Source: Nitrosomonas sp. Nm33
GTDB lineage: Bacteria; Pseudomonadota; Gammaproteobacteria; Burkholderiales; Nitrosomonadaceae
DNA: 42,643 nt
Direction: 5' to 3'
Assembly: GCF_900107265.1 (NCBI RefSeq)
Contig: NZ_FNPJ01000018.1
Coordinates: 1-42,643, forward strand
The notes beneath the pieces are model-generated. The model was not told where the DNA came from. It made no database searches and worked only from the letters and a program-made list of their open reading frames with translations. Every line of letters starts with the position of its first letter. The stretch's first letter is position 1. This document shows positions 9,284 to 22,011 of this stretch, in pieces. The position numbers and the translations under genes are program-made.

Positions 9284-9359
9284 TGGCGCCCTAGAGACGA
9301 ATCGAACGTCCGACCTACCCCTTAGGAGGGGGTCGCTCTATCCACTGAGCTACCAGGGC
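9284..9359 (-). tRNA. tRNA-Arg (anticodon CCU)
   Basis: The minus strand folds into a full cloverleaf of 76 nt. The acceptor stem is GCCCTGG/CTAGGGC with one G-U pair, and the D arm is GCTC-AGTGGATA-GAGC. The anticodon stem ACCCC/GGGGT carries loop CTCCTAA, giving anticodon CCT, and the T arm is GGACG-TTCGATT-CGTCT. The discriminator is G and the 3' CCA is encoded. It reads the rare AGG arginine codon. The gene is divergent from the MFS gene that starts 30 bases away. Its 3' end faces the restriction-modification block, the side on which tRNA-targeting islands insert. Confidence 0.95.
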
Positions 9360-9389
9360 TGAACCTACATTTTACGCTATTATGTAGGG

Positions 9390-10633
9390 ATGGATAAACA
9401 GAAACCGTTTCCTGAGCATACTGCTGCAGCACAAAAAAAATTACCGCGTACCGTCGTTGTACTTGGTCTGGTCAGCTTTTTCAATGATTTTGCATCTGAT
9501 ATCGTTGTGCCGCTTATTCCGATTTTGCTGGCATCCGTCCTGGCGGCCGGGCCGGTGGCATTGGGTTTGATCGAGGGTATTGCCGATGCGCTGGCTAGTT
9601 TGCTGAAGCTGTGGTCGGGGCGGCATTCTGACATCATGGGTGGCCGCCGCAAGAAATTGACATTAATGGGCTATATACTATCCAACATTGCCCGCCCGCT
9701 GCTGGGTTTGGCTGTTTCCTGGCCGGTAGTGTTGTTGCTGCGCAGCATCGATCGTGTGGGTAAAGGGATACGCAGCGCACCGCGCGATGCGCTGGTGGTA
9801 GATGCTACGCCTTCACATATGCGCGGTTATGCCTTTGGATTTCACCGCGCGCTGGATAATGGCGGAGCAGTGGCAGGGAGTCTCGCTGCGGCAGCTATAC
9901 TCGCCTGGTCAGGGCTGGATCTGATCGAGGTGATTTTATGGTCTGCGGTACCGGGCTTTGCTGCAGTCCTGCTGCTGAGTATGGGTATCAAGGAAGAAAA
10001 CCAGCGCACTATTGCACATGAGAAAGATGCCACATCCAAAGCCATGCCACCTTTACCTCCCTTGCGCTGGTCATTATTATCCAGGCCAATACGGCGGTAT
10101 CTGCTGGTTCTGACGCTCTTCACCTTTGCGCGCGCTTCCGAAACGTTTATTTTATTGTTGGGATATCAACTAGGCGTGGGGGTAGTAGAGTTGTTGCTGA
10201 TCTGGTCTGCCATCAACCTCGCTAAAACCATGACCTCGACTGCCGGTGGGCAGCTGACTGATCGTTATGGACGAGGCAGTTTGATATTGATCAGCTGGGT
10301 TGCGTTTGCAGTATCGTTCCTACTGTTTGGTCTGGTAACAAGTGGTAACGAATTATGGCTGGTCAGTATTTTTTACGGCCTGTTCATTGGTATGAATGAA
10401 GGTGCTGAACGTGCCCTAATTAGTGATTATGCTCCTCCTCTGGAGCGAGGCACTGCCTTTGGCTGGTATTATCTGGCGGTCGGACTGGCGGCCATTCCTG
10501 CTGGTGTACTGTTCGGCTCCCTATGGCAGTTACATAGTGCCTCGCTGGCGTTCTTTGTGGCAGGCGGATTTGCTGCCTTGGCGGCGATATTATTGCGGCT
10601 ATACGCTTGGCCCGCCAAAAATACTCCGTCCCA

Positions 10634-10637
<4 letters not shown>
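9390..10637 (+). CDS. Major facilitator superfamily transporter
   Basis: The 415-residue protein has about twelve hydrophobic helices and belongs to the MFS secondary transporters of the inner membrane. The loop between helices 2 and 3 carries a variant of MFS motif A (GRHSDIMGGRRKKLTL, about residues 81-96). A following conserved segment, DRVGKGIRSAPRDALV, marks a subfamily common in proteobacteria and annotated only as MFS, sometimes compared with drug or sugar exporters. The substrate is unknown. The ATG at 9390 lies after TATGTAGGG, just 30 bases from the divergent tRNA gene. The 3' end overlaps that of the Smr gene by four bases in convergent orientation. Confidence 0.9.
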
Positions 10638-12150
<1,513 letters not shown>

Positions 12151-12166
12151 TTAATAAAAATATAAT

Positions 12167-12829
12167 TTAAGATTTTTGTTTGAGCACGATAGCGTGCTCG
12201 TAAACATCCAGCGCTTCTGTTTCTGATGGGCCTCTTTTTTTGGCTATCATCAACAAACGCTCTGAAGGTTTTTTCTGGTTGAGCAACAAATCGGTTTCAT
12301 TCAGTGCTTCTCCAGGAAAATACATTTGGGTAGTCAATTCAGCGTAGCCCTTTTTGGATACTTTGAAATGAATATGAGGTGGCCGCACCCAAGTTGGTGA
12401 CGCCGGATACGAGCCTGGCATGACTGTTTTGAAACGAAACTCACCATTCTCATCCGTCAACACAATTGCCCAGCCCTGGAAATTTGGATCCAGTGGCGCA
12501 GGATTGGGATCACGCGGGTGACGGTAACGTCCTTTGGCATTTGCCTGCCAGATTTCCACGGTAGCCTGAGATACTGGCTGACCATGACTATCCAACACAC
12601 TTCCCATAACGATGATATATTTACCCTTTGCCACCCCATCGCGGCCTTGCACGCGCGTCAAATCAAAATCTTTATCGTCCTGTGGTGTGACTGGATAAAA
12701 CGGACCCTCTGTTTCAGCAGGGGTAGGTGGCAGCAGTGCTTTGGCCATACTTCCTTTCGTAGTAAAAGCACCTACTAACCCACCCGTTATCCCGAACTTG
12801 ATTAGCTTTCTTCTGGATAGGCTTTTCAT
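12167..12829 (-). CDS. Tat-exported intradiol ring-cleavage dioxygenase-like protein
   Basis: The 220-residue product matches the catalytic domain of intradiol dioxygenases (protocatechuate 3,4-dioxygenase type), non-haem Fe(III) enzymes that split catechols between the two hydroxyls. The four metal ligands can be placed: Tyr102 (in GRYRHP), Tyr141 (in PGSYPAS), His152 and His154 (in PPHIHFKV). ETEGPFY near residue 40 is also typical. The N-terminus has a twin-arginine signal (SRRKLIKFG, then a hydrophobic stretch), so the enzyme is probably folded in the cytoplasm and exported. An exported intradiol enzyme in what looks like a chemolithotroph, with no aromatic degradation genes nearby, is unusual, and its substrate is unknown. 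The start follows AGGAGAGAAG. Confidence 0.88.
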   Translation of the reverse strand: MKSLSRRKLIKFGITGGLVGAFTTKGSMAKALLPPTPAETEGPFYPVTPQDDKDFDLTRVQGRDGVAKGKYIIVMGSVLDSHGQPVSQATVEIWQANAKGRYRHPRDPNPAPLDPNFQGWAIVLTDENGEFRFKTVMPGSYPASPTWVRPPHIHFKVSKKGYAELTTQMYFPGEALNETDLLLNQKKPSERLLMIAKKRGPSETEALDVYEHAIVLKQKS

Positions 12830-12904
12830 TCTTCTCTCCTCAGACCAGATTAATTTACTATCAACCGGTTAGGCTTGCTTGAGTCGAGTAACTGAATATT
12901 ATTG

Positions 12905-15496
12905 TTATAATTTTTGCTCTACCCAACCGGCCACACTCTCTAATGCACCGGGCAGTTTATCTGGCAAGGTACCGCCAGCCTGCGCCATATCCGCCCGCCC
13001 GCCCCCTTTACCACCTACTTGCTGGGCAACATAATTGATCAACTCTCCTGCCTTTACTTTTGCTGTCAAATCATCGGTAACCCCAGCAATGAGTGTCACT
13101 TTTCCGCCTTCTGTCGCTGCCAGAACGACGATGCATGATTTCAATTGATACTTAAAATTATCTAGAGTTTCACGCAGGATTTTTGCATTTGCACCTTCCA
13201 AGCTGGCCGCTAATATTTTCGCTCCTTTGATTTCACGCACTTGCTTACCAAGTTCGCCACTTTGCAGCGTAGCCAGCTTTGATTTCAATGAGGTTAGCTC
13301 TCTTTCCAGTTGCCTGACATGGTCGAGTAGTTGCGATAATTTCTGACTGATTTCCTGGGGTGGTGCTTTTAGGGTATCGGTAATTTCGAGCAATTGTGTC
13401 TCGCGCTGCTGCGCATAATCCACTGCAGTCTGCCCAGTAACGGCCTCAACCCGCCGGATGCCTGCAGCAACGCCTGATTCACTGATAATCTTGAAGAATC
13501 CGATATCACCGCTATGAGCCACATGGGTGCCGCCACATAGCTCTGTCGAAAAATCACCCATTGCCACCACGCGCACGTCAGTACTGTATTTTTCACCAAA
13601 CAGCGCCATTGCACCGCGCTTGATGGCGTCGTCGTATCTCATCTGCTGCGTATCTACGTTATGATTACAACGTATTTGCTCATTTACCAGATGCTCGACT
13701 GTACGTAACTCATTGAGCTGCATTGGTGCATGATGAGAAAAATCAAAACGTAACCGATCTGCATTAACCAACGAGCCTTTCTGCGTAACATGATTACCAA
13801 GTACTTTGCGCAATGCCGCATGCAGTAAATGTGTGGCTGAATGATTATTGGCAGTATTGGCACGTGCGACTGGATTGACTTTCGCCAACACTGAATCGCC
13901 AACGACCAGTCGTCCACTGCTTAGTAATCCCTTGTGACCAAACACGGTTGCCTGAATTTTCTGTGTATCGGACACCATAAAGGTGCCATTGGCCGCCAGC
14001 AACTCACCACAATCGCCGACTTGCCCACCCGATTCCGCATAAAAGGGCGTGCGGTCGAGCACGATCACTGCTTCCTCAGCAGCTTCGACAAAATCAACCT
14101 GACTGCCTTGCTTGTAAATTGCCAGAACGCATCCCTCCTGTTGCAAGCTGTCATAGCCATAAAATTCGGTAGGGATGCCGTGATACTCTATACCGCCCTG
14201 CATGGTGAACTTGCCTGCGGCCCGTGCACGCTCGCGCTGGTCTGTCATGGCTTTCTCGAAACCGGCATAATCGATACTGATACCGCGTTCCCGGGCAATA
14301 TCGGCTGTCAGATCGACCGGAAACCCAAAAGTATCATACAGCCGGAAAACGGTATCACCAGCCAACATACCGCTTTGTTCGCGCAAAGCCGCTTCCAGCA
14401 CCTGCATACCGTTTTCCAATGTTTCCGCAAAACGCTCCTCTTCTTGCTTGAGTACGCTCGCAACGCGATCTTTGGCGGCCACGAGCTCAGGATAAGCCTG
14501 CCCCATTACTTTGGCCAGATCATCCACCAACCGATGAAAGAAAGGCACTTTCTGTTCCAGCCGGTAACCATGCCGGATCGCGCGCCGAATAATACGGCGC
14601 AATACATAACCACGTCCCTCATTACCTGGAATGACTCCATCAGTGATCAGAAAAGCACAGGCACGAATGTGATCCGCGATCACTTTGAGGGAGTTGTTTG
14701 ATAAATCATCAGTTTGCGTCTCGCGTGCCGCTGCTTTGATCAAATCCTGAAACAGATCGATTTCGTAGTTGCTGTGCACTCCCTGCATAACTGCTGAAAT
14801 CCGCTCCAATCCCATGCCGGTATCGACAGAAGGTTTTGGCAACGGATGTAGCGTGCCGCTCGTATCACGATTGTATTGCATGAATACCAGATTCCAGATT
14901 TCGATATACCGATCCCCGTCTGCATTGGCTGAGCCCGGCGGCCCCCCAGCTACTTCGGGACCATGATCATAAAAAATCTCAGAGCAAGGGCCGCAAGGAC
15001 CGGTCTCGCCCATCTGCCAGAAGTTATCCATGGTAGCAATGCGCACAAAGCGTGCGGGCGCAATACCGACTTCGTTCAACCAGATATCAGCCGCCTCATC
15101 ATCTTCGACATAGACTGTCACCCATAGTCTTTCCTCGGGAATTTCCAGCACTTTGGTCAGAAACTCCCAGGCATACTGGATAGCATTGCGCTTGAAATAA
15201 TCACCGAAACTGAAATTGCCCAACATCTCAAAAAACGTATGATGCCGTGCGGTATAGCCGACATTCTCCAAGTCATTATGTTTACCACCCGCCCGCACAC
15301 AGCGCTGTGAACTAGTTGCCCGCACATAGGGCCGTTTGTCCAACCCAAGAAAAACATCCTTGAATTGCACCATCCCAGCATTAGTGAACAGCAAGGTAGG
15401 ATCATTGCCAGGAACAAGCGGACTGGACGCGACGATGGTATGACCATGCGACTCAAAGAATTCAAGGAATTTTTGTCTTATTTCACTGCTTTTCAT
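12905..15496 (-). CDS. alaS: Alanyl-tRNA synthetase
   Basis: AlaS charges tRNA-Ala with alanine. The 863-residue protein has the class II aminoacylation domain with [17 protein letters not shown] and [16 protein letters not shown]. Next come the editing domain with [12 protein letters not shown] and [13 protein letters not shown], whose His and Cys residues bind zinc and remove mischarged serine and glycine. The C-terminal coiled-coil/DHHA1 domain ends in [11 protein letters not shown]. Length is within the normal range (about 860-880). It is the third gene of a leftward recA-recX-alaS order that is widespread in proteobacteria. Confidence 0.98.
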   Translation of the reverse strand: MKSSEIRQKFLEFFESHGHTIVASSPLVPGNDPTLLFTNAGMVQFKDVFLGLDKRPYVRATSSQRCVRAGGKHNDLENVGYTARHHTFFEMLGNFSFGDYFKRNAIQYAWEFLTKVLEIPEERLWVTVYVEDDEAADIWLNEVGIAPARFVRIATMDNFWQMGETGPCGPCSEIFYDHGPEVAGGPPGSANADGDRYIEIWNLVFMQYNRDTSGTLHPLPKPSVDTGMGLERISAVMQGVHSNYEIDLFQDLIKAAARETQTDDLSNNSLKVIADHIRACAFLITDGVIPGNEGRGYVLRRIIRRAIRHGYRLEQKVPFFHRLVDDLAKVMGQAYPELVAAKDRVASVLKQEEERFAETLENGMQVLEAALREQSGMLAGDTVFRLYDTFGFPVDLTADIARERGISIDYAGFEKAMTDQRERARAAGKFTMQGGIEYHGIPTEFYGYDSLQQEGCVLAIYKQGSQVDFVEAAEEAVIVLDRTPFYAESGGQVGDCGELLAANGTFMVSDTQKIQATVFGHKGLLSSGRLVVGDSVLAKVNPVARANTANNHSATHLLHAALRKVLGNHVTQKGSLVNADRLRFDFSHHAPMQLNELRTVEHLVNEQIRCNHNVDTQQMRYDDAIKRGAMALFGEKYSTDVRVVAMGDFSTELCGGTHVAHSGDIGFFKIISESGVAAGIRRVEAVTGQTAVDYAQQRETQLLEITDTLKAPPQEISQKLSQLLDHVRQLERELTSLKSKLATLQSGELGKQVREIKGAKILAASLEGANAKILRETLDNFKYQLKSCIVVLAATEGGKVTLIAGVTDDLTAKVKAGELINYVAQQVGGKGGGRADMAQAGGTLPDKLPGALESVAGWVEQKL

Positions 15497-15538
15497 GTTT
15501 GTTCCATTTCACATACACGTATCAATGAGGGTAAGTCT

Positions 15539-15988
15539 TTATTCTTGTTGATCTGAGCAAACCAAAACCTGGCGGATGATTTCTGCGGAAAACCCTCTTC
15601 CTGCCAGAAAGCGTGCCTGTTTACTGCGTTCTTTCAGATTTTCAGGAATCACACCGAATTTCTTGCGCCATATTTCACAAGCAGTCTGCAATTCGGTTTC
15701 TTTTAAATCAGCCATAGCCGTACTGATCAAATGATCGGCAATGCCTTTTTCTTTCAACTCATGGCGGATTCGCTGCGCACCATATTTGTGCCTGCGACCA
15801 TGCACTACTTGCTCGACTAGCCGTTCCGCTGAAAGAAGGCCACGTTGTTCCAGCACATCCAGTACTTCCGACAGTGCTTCAGGCGTCTGAGCATGGCTGG
15901 CTAACTTCTTTTCCAGTTCAAGCCGAGAATATTCCCGTCTGGCCAAAAGGCTCACTGCCCGGGTTTGTAAACTCAGCTTGATATTCAT
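15539..15988 (-). CDS. recX: RecA regulatory protein RecX
   Basis: RecX caps and shortens RecA filaments and limits recombination. The 149-residue helical protein has the typical RREYSRLELEKKL near the start, RHKYGAQRIRHELKEKG in the middle and FLAGRGFSAEIIRQVL at the end. I place the start at the ATG 15988-15986, whose A overlaps the last base of the recA stop (TGATG), the normal coupling arrangement. A TTG one codon earlier is the alternative. Confidence 0.95.
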   Translation of the reverse strand: MNIKLSLQTRAVSLLARREYSRLELEKKLASHAQTPEALSEVLDVLEQRGLLSAERLVEQVVHGRRHKYGAQRIRHELKEKGIADHLISTAMADLKETELQTACEIWRKKFGVIPENLKERSKQARFLAGRGFSAEIIRQVLVCSDQQE

Positions 15989-17022
15989 CAATCACCGAAT
16001 TTCTCTTCTGCTTGAACAACTTTAGGCGGCTCAGCCAAACCCGCAGCAACCCGGATTTTTTGCTCGATTTCTTTGGCCATTTCCTTATGCTCTTTCAGAT
16101 AATCGCGCGCATTGTCTCTACCTTGACCGATCTTTTCGCCATTGTAGGAATACCAGGCACCTGCTTTCTCGACCAATTTATGCAATACACCCAATTCAAT
16201 GATTTCACTTTCCCGCGAGATGCCTTCCCCATAGAGAATATCGAAATCAGCTTCCTTGAATGGTGGCGCCACCTTGTTCTTGACAACTTTCACTCGGGTT
16301 TCATTGCCGATCACTTCATCTCCCTTTTTGAGCGAGCCAGTGCGGCGTATATCCAGTCGTACCGAAGCATAGAACTTCAAGGCATTTCCACCGGTTGTCG
16401 TTTCAGGACTGCCAAATATCACACCGATCTTCATACGGATCTGGTTGATAAAAATCACCATGGTATTGCTTCGCTTGATATTGGCAGTCAATTTACGCAG
16501 CGCCTGCGACATCAGTCTTGCTTGCAGCCCCATCTGCGGCTCACCCATTTCGCCTTCGATCTCTGCGCGCGGTGTCAAGGCGGCCACAGAATCCACCACG
16601 ACGATATCGACCGAGCCGGAGCGAACCAGCATATCGGTAATTTCGAGTGCCTGCTCGCCATTATCGGGCTGCGAAATCAGCAGCTCCTGAATATTGACTC
16701 CTATTTTCTTGGCATATTGCGGATCCAGCGCATGCTCAGCATCAATAAAGGCAGCCGTCCCGCCCAATTTCTGCATTTCGGCAATCACCTGCAAAGTCAG
16801 CGTAGTTTTACCGGATGATTCAGGACCATAAATTTCAATGACCCGCCCTCGTGGCAATCCACCCACACCCAACGCGATATCCAGCCCCAAGGAGCCAGTG
16901 GAAACCACCTGAATATCGTTAGCCACATCGCTAGCATCCATCCGCATGATCGAGCCTTTACCAAACTGCTTTTCAATCTGGGAAAGCGCAGCAGCTAGCG
17001 CTTTATTTCTATTTTCGTCCAT
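15988..17022 (-). CDS. recA: Recombinase RecA
   Basis: RecA forms filaments on single-stranded DNA for strand exchange and SOS co-protease activity. The chosen start at 17022 gives 344 residues beginning [13 protein letters not shown], as in other RecA proteins, and has AGGAAAAAAG just upstream. An in-frame TTG 18 bases earlier adds an unusual six-residue extension and is less likely. Walker [10 protein letters not shown] and Walker [10 protein letters not shown] are intact, as are the loop 2 region around [11 protein letters not shown] and an acidic C-terminal tail. I saw no CTG-N10-CAG LexA box in the bases between this gene and adk. Confidence 0.98.
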   Translation of the reverse strand: MDENRNKALAAALSQIEKQFGKGSIMRMDASDVANDIQVVSTGSLGLDIALGVGGLPRGRVIEIYGPESSGKTTLTLQVIAEMQKLGGTAAFIDAEHALDPQYAKKIGVNIQELLISQPDNGEQALEITDMLVRSGSVDIVVVDSVAALTPRAEIEGEMGEPQMGLQARLMSQALRKLTANIKRSNTMVIFINQIRMKIGVIFGSPETTTGGNALKFYASVRLDIRRTGSLKKGDEVIGNETRVKVVKNKVAPPFKEADFDILYGEGISRESEIIELGVLHKLVEKAGAWYSYNGEKIGQGRDNARDYLKEHKEMAKEIEQKIRVAAGLAEPPKVVQAEEKFGD

Positions 17023-17037
17023 CTTTTTTCCTGTTAA

Positions 17038-17892
<855 letters not shown>

Positions 17893-17980
17893 AACTTTTT
17901 TGATAAGTTTTTGTGAGCTCTTTCCGAAAATAAATAAAAAAGATGTGCTAACGTTTTAATCAATCAGGAGAAAAAATCAT

Positions 17981-19240
17981 ATGGCAATAAAAAATGCATT
18001 CTATGCACAATCTGGCGGTGTAACTGCCGTTATTAATGCCTCTGCGGCGGGTGTTCTGGAAACAGCCCGTGCGCATAGCGACAAAATCGGCAAAGTGTTC
18101 GCTGGCCGTAATGGCATCATTGGTGCACTAACGGAGGACTTGATCGATACCAGCGCAGAATCTGCCGAAGCAATCAGAGCATTACGTCATACGCCTTCCG
18201 GCGCTTTCGGTTCCTGTCGTTATAAATTGAAAAGCCTCGAACAGAACCGGCGTGAATACGAACGTTTGATCGAAGTGTTCAAGGCACACGACATCGGTTA
18301 TTTTTTCTATAACGGCGGCGGAGATTCAGCGGATACCTGTCTTAAAGTATCACAGTTGTCAGACACACTCGGTTATCCTCTCAAAGCCATTCATGTTCCT
18401 AAAACGGTCGATAACGATTTGCCCATTACCGATTGCTGCCCCGGGTTTGGTTCGGTTGCAAAATATATAGCAGTATCGACGCGTGAGGCCAGTTTTGACG
18501 TCGCAAGCATGGCTAAAACATCCACCAAAGTGTTTGTGCTGGAAGTAATGGGCCGTCATGCAGGCTGGATTGCTGCTGCGGGCGGATTAGCTTCGAGTAA
18601 AGACTGCGAAATTCCCATTGTGATCCTGTTTCCGGAAATTACTTTTAATAAAGAAAAATTTCTTGCAAAAGTCGATAGCTATGTCAAGCAATTCGGCTAT
18701 TGTTCGGTAGTGGTGTCAGAAGGCGTCAAAGGCGCGGATGGCAATTTCCTTTCTGACCAGGGGCTACGTGATGCGTTTGGTCATGCACAGTTAGGCGGTG
18801 TTGCGCCGGTAGTCGCAAATATCATCAAGGATGGGCTAGGTCTTAAATATCACTGGGGGGTAGCTGATTATCTCCAACGTGCAGCACGACATATTGCTTC
18901 CAAAGCCGATGTGGAGCAAGCCTATGCAATGGGCAAAGCAGCAGTTGAATATGCGATCGCCGGGCATAACTCAGTCATGCCAACGGTTGAACGTGTCTCC
19001 AATACACCTTACAGCTGGAAAGTAGGCATGGCTGAATTATCCAAAGTCGCCAATGTAGAAAAAATGATGCCAGCAGACTTTATTACCGAGGACGGCTTTG
19101 GCATTACGGAAAAATGCCGTGAATACCTCTCACCGCTGATCGAGGGCGAGGATTATCCTCCCTATAAGAATGGATTGCCCGATTATGTCCGGCTGCAGAA
19201 CATCGCGGTCAGTAAGAAATTGGGTGAATTCAAGCTTTAA
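17981..19240 (+). CDS. pfp: Pyrophosphate-dependent 6-phosphofructokinase
   Basis: This enzyme reversibly phosphorylates fructose 6-phosphate with PPi instead of ATP, linking glycolysis and gluconeogenesis to the PPi pool. The 419-residue protein has GGGDS at 112-116 and PKTVDND (Lys141), the lysine-containing version of the substrate motif that marks PPi-using enzymes (ATP enzymes have PGTIDND). It also has MGRHAGWIAA for sugar phosphate binding. A binding site AGGAG stands ten bases before the ATG. It lies between adk and the proton-pumping pyrophosphatase. PPi is the likely donor on the basis of Lys141. Confidence 0.93.
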   Translation: MAIKNAFYAQSGGVTAVINASAAGVLETARAHSDKIGKVFAGRNGIIGALTEDLIDTSAESAEAIRALRHTPSGAFGSCRYKLKSLEQNRREYERLIEVFKAHDIGYFFYNGGGDSADTCLKVSQLSDTLGYPLKAIHVPKTVDNDLPITDCCPGFGSVAKYIAVSTREASFDVASMAKTSTKVFVLEVMGRHAGWIAAAGGLASSKDCEIPIVILFPEITFNKEKFLAKVDSYVKQFGYCSVVVSEGVKGADGNFLSDQGLRDAFGHAQLGGVAPVVANIIKDGLGLKYHWGVADYLQRAARHIASKADVEQAYAMGKAAVEYAIAGHNSVMPTVERVSNTPYSWKVGMAELSKVANVEKMMPADFITEDGFGITEKCREYLSPLIEGEDYPPYKNGLPDYVRLQNIAVSKKLGEFKL

Positions 19241-19318
19241 TCTCATACAGTTACATTCTGATGGCAAGAACGTATAAAATAGGCGCTCTCGCTGTTTCTG
19301 GTTCAAATTAGATGATTG

Positions 19319-19353
19319 ATGCGAAATTTTCAGACCAAATTTCGCATGTTTTT
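19319..19353 (+). terminator. Terminator-like hairpin between pfp and hppA
   Basis: A perfect 11-bp stem, ATGCGAAATTT (19319-19329) with AAATTTCGCAT (19337-19347), has the loop TCAGACC and is followed by GTTTTT. It looks like an intrinsic terminator for pfp. Only 30 bases remain before the hppA start, too few for a promoter plus ribosome binding site, so the hairpin may be part of the hppA leader. Confidence 0.7.
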
Positions 19354-19383
19354 CAGGTGGTCTGGCTTTAATTGGAGTTCTTT
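19319..19383 (+). promoter_or_regulatory. Candidate pseudoknot leader of hppA
   Basis: The loop of the hairpin at 19319-19347 contains CAGACC (19331-19336), extended by one A in the stem. It is complementary to TGGTCTG (19358-19364), which ends a few bases before the GGAG ribosome binding site (19374-19377). Loop-to-downstream pairing of six bases gives an H-type pseudoknot; alternatively the two helices compete. Either arrangement could control termination or access to the start codon. It does not match the fluoride riboswitch consensus as I know it. Confidence 0.45.
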
Positions 19384-21441
19384 ATGGCAAACGGTTTAAC
19401 GATCGCAATTTTCAGCGCGATTCTTGCCCTGGTTTTCAGTGGCATCTGGATCCGGCGTATCTATGCTCAGTCTCCCGGCAATGCACGTATGCAGGAAATC
19501 GCTGCTGCCGTACAAGAAGGTGCGTCGGCTTATCTCAAGCGCCAATACATGACGATCAGTATGGTTGGTGTGCTTTTATTTCTTGCCATAGGCGTGGCGC
19601 TCACGTGGAGCACAGCCTTTGGTTTTGCTTTAGGCGCAGTGCTTTCTGGTGTTGCTGGCTTCATGGGTATGTCCGTATCTGTACAATCCAATGTACGCAC
19701 GGCCGAAGCGGCACGTACTGGCCTCAATGAAGCATTGGAAATTGCATTCCGCGGCGGAGCAGTTACTGGCATGCTGGTAGTAGGGCTTGGATTATTAGGG
19801 GTAGCAGGGTATTGTGCACTGTTATACAGTAATTCAACCGCGGATCAACCAATGAGTGACATCATTCACCCATTGGTTGGCTTCGCTTTTGGTGGTTCGC
19901 TGATTTCCATCTTCGCGCGCCTGGGTGGAGGTATTTTCACAAAAGGTGCAGACGTTGGTGCAGACCTGGTAGGCAAGGTAGAAGCGGGAATCCCTGAAGA
20001 TGATCCACGTAATCCGGCAGTAATCGCGGATAACGTGGGCGATAATGTTGGTGATTGCGCTGGAATGGCAGCCGATTTGTTTGAAACCTATGCCGTTACC
20101 ATCATCGCGACCATGATACTGGGTTCTTTGTTGTTCACGTCGGATGGTGCCAGCGCTGTTGTTTATCCATTGATGCTGGGTGCAGTCTCGATTGTCGCGT
20201 CTATCATAGGTTGCTACTATGTCAAAATGCGTGAAGGCGGCAAAATCATGAATGCGCTTTATCGTGGACTAGCCGTTGCAGGCGGCATTGCATTTTTTGC
20301 CTATCTGCCCGTCACTGTCTGGTTTATGGGTGGTCTCTCGTTAAATCATGATGGTGTTGATATCGCCGGCGGTGAACTGGTCATGCGCTTGTTTATTTGC
20401 GCCGCTATTGGATTGATTCTGACAGGATTGATGGTAATCATCACCGAATATTACACCTCGACTGAATATCCACCTGTTCAGCATATCGCTAACGCATCGA
20501 CTACAGGACATGGTACCAATATCATCGCAGGTCTCGGCGTATCCATGCGTGCTACTGCAGCACCTGTTCTGGCAGTGTGTGCAAGTATCCTGATTGCTTA
20601 TTCATTGGCGGGTCTGTATGGTATTGCCATTGCGGCTACCGCCATGCTGTCCATGACCGGTATTATTGTTGCACTTGATGCCTATGGTCCCATTACTGAC
20701 AATGCAGGTGGTATTGCTGAAATGTCTGGCATGCCTGAGTCCGTGCGTGCGATTACTGATCCACTCGATGCAGTTGGTAACACTACCAAAGCTGTAACCA
20801 AAGGTTATGCCATTGGTTCGGCAGGGCTAGCCGCACTGGTGCTGTTTGCTGATTATACCTATGGCCTGGAGCATGCTAATAAGTTGCTCACTTTTGATTT
20901 GTCTAACCACCTGGTCATTATCGGTCTGTTCATTGGTGGCATGGTGCCTTACTTGTTTGGTGCCATGTCGATGGAAGCCGTTGGGCGTGCCGCGGGCTCA
21001 GTGGTCATTGAAGTGCGCCGTCAATTCAGTGAAATTCCAGGCATCATGGAAGGAACGGCTAAACCAGATTATTCCCGTGCGGTTGACATGCTGACCAAAG
21101 CAGCCATTAAAGAAATGATCGCACCATCATTGCTGCCAGTTCTGGTTCCTGTACTGGTGGGCGTATTCCTCGGTCCACAAGCACTTGGTGGTGTATTGAT
21201 GGGCTCTATCATTACCGGTCTGTTCGTGGCTATTTCCATGACAACGGGTGGTGGTGCGTGGGATAACGCAAAAAAATACATTGAAGATGGTCACTATGGT
21301 GGCAAAGGAAGTGAAGCTCACAAATCGGCAGTTACTGGTGACACTGTTGGCGATCCGTACAAAGACACGGCTGGCCCAGCCATCAATCCGCTGATCAAAA
21401 TTATCAACATCGTGGCATTACTGATCATTCCGTTGCTGTAA
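19384..21441 (+). CDS. hppA: K+-independent H+-translocating inorganic pyrophosphatase
   Basis: This inner-membrane pump hydrolyses PPi and moves protons. I choose the ATG at 19384 (685 residues) because GGAG lies seven bases upstream; a TTG four codons earlier is the alternative. About 16 membrane helices are seen. The PPi site is clear in [20 protein letters not shown] and [15 protein letters not shown], with the second acidic cluster in [15 protein letters not shown]. The segment [16 protein letters not shown] has Lys (codon 20788-20790, residue 469) where K+-dependent enzymes have Ala. That Lys is the diagnostic residue of the K+-independent proton-pumping class. Together with pfp it ties carbon flux to a proton gradient through PPi. 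A strong terminator follows. Confidence 0.96.
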   Translation: MANGLTIAIFSAILALVFSGIWIRRIYAQSPGNARMQEIAAAVQEGASAYLKRQYMTISMVGVLLFLAIGVALTWSTAFGFALGAVLSGVAGFMGMSVSVQSNVRTAEAARTGLNEALEIAFRGGAVTGMLVVGLGLLGVAGYCALLYSNSTADQPMSDIIHPLVGFAFGGSLISIFARLGGGIFTKGADVGADLVGKVEAGIPEDDPRNPAVIADNVGDNVGDCAGMAADLFETYAVTIIATMILGSLLFTSDGASAVVYPLMLGAVSIVASIIGCYYVKMREGGKIMNALYRGLAVAGGIAFFAYLPVTVWFMGGLSLNHDGVDIAGGELVMRLFICAAIGLILTGLMVIITEYYTSTEYPPVQHIANASTTGHGTNIIAGLGVSMRATAAPVLAVCASILIAYSLAGLYGIAIAATAMLSMTGIIVALDAYGPITDNAGGIAEMSGMPESVRAITDPLDAVGNTTKAVTKGYAIGSAGLAALVLFADYTYGLEHANKLLTFDLSNHLVIIGLFIGGMVPYLFGAMSMEAVGRAAGSVVIEVRRQFSEIPGIMEGTAKPDYSRAVDMLTKAAIKEMIAPSLLPVLVPVLVGVFLGPQALGGVLMGSIITGLFVAISMTTGGGAWDNAKKYIEDGHYGGKGSEAHKSAVTGDTVGDPYKDTAGPAINPLIKIINIVALLIIPLL

Positions 21442-21462
21442 TGGAATAATTGTTGGTCTTTG

Positions 21463-21499
21463 AAAAAGCCCACCACTTAAAGCTGGTGGGCTTTTTTTC
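21463..21499 (+). terminator. Intrinsic terminator of hppA
   Basis: AGCCCACCA (21467-21475) and TGGTGGGCT (21484-21492) form a perfect 9-bp stem with an 8-base loop, flanked by an A run and followed by TTTTTTC. It lies 25 bases after the hppA stop. Confidence 0.93.
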
Positions 21500-21692
21500 T
21501 AACTACTAACTGCGTTTTCATCATTGCTATCATCCTGTCGTTGCATTCTCTGGCTACATTACGTAGGATTGATCGTGAATGCCAGTGAGCAAATTAAAGT
21601 ACTATCAGCTCGTCAGCAATCACTCGTGTTTACAATCTTTATCAAAACTCTATGTAACTGTTTGTATTAACAACATTAACAGGAGAATCAAG

Positions 21693-21974
21693 ATGAACGT
21701 CAAAGCACGTACACTTATACTAGCGATCGGACTTACCTCTTTTGCAACGCTCACCTTTGCTAACAAATATGAAACAGAGGTCAAGCTTTATCAGCTTCCA
21801 GAAGCTGTTCAGAAAACTATCATTGTAAACTTACAAGGTGGGGAAGCTGAAAAGATTGAAAAGGAAATAGCGAATTCAGTCACCACTTATGAGGTTCATG
21901 TCAAAAGACATGTCGGTGACACTTTTAAAATGAAGGTCGATAAAAATGGCAGGCTGGTTTTAGAAGGCAAATAG
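21693..21974 (+). CDS. Small secreted PepSY-like protein
   Basis: The start is placed at 21693, behind AACAGGAGAATCAAG, giving 93 residues. The first 24 form a signal peptide (KAR, then a hydrophobic core, then TFA before NKYE). The mature part has one PepSY-like unit: LPEAVQKTI, a helix with GGEAEKIEKEI, then beta strands TYEVHVKR and a final strand with VDKNGRLVLEG. PepSY-like domains occur in exported proteins as inhibitors or as modules sensing or binding at the envelope. The precise role is unknown. A perfect 12-bp hairpin follows at 22012. The longer upstream frame from 21579 is not used, because it would bury the signal peptide. Confidence 0.8.
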   Translation: MNVKARTLILAIGLTSFATLTFANKYETEVKLYQLPEAVQKTIIVNLQGGEAEKIEKEIANSVTTYEVHVKRHVGDTFKMKVDKNGRLVLEGK

Positions 21975-22011
21975 CTAAATTCTGGAATTAAAAAACTCTA
22001 CAAATTATTGT

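Noticed and set aside
13934..14701. 255-codon plus-strand frame
   Set aside because: Antisense to alaS and without recognisable features.
16012..16818. 268-codon plus-strand frame
   Set aside because: Antisense to the highly conserved recA gene; a by-product of recA codon use.
19261..19383. Fluoride (crcB) riboswitch upstream of the pyrophosphatase gene
   Set aside because: Considered because that class often precedes pyrophosphatases, but the conserved GG-GATGG start and the rest of its core are absent.
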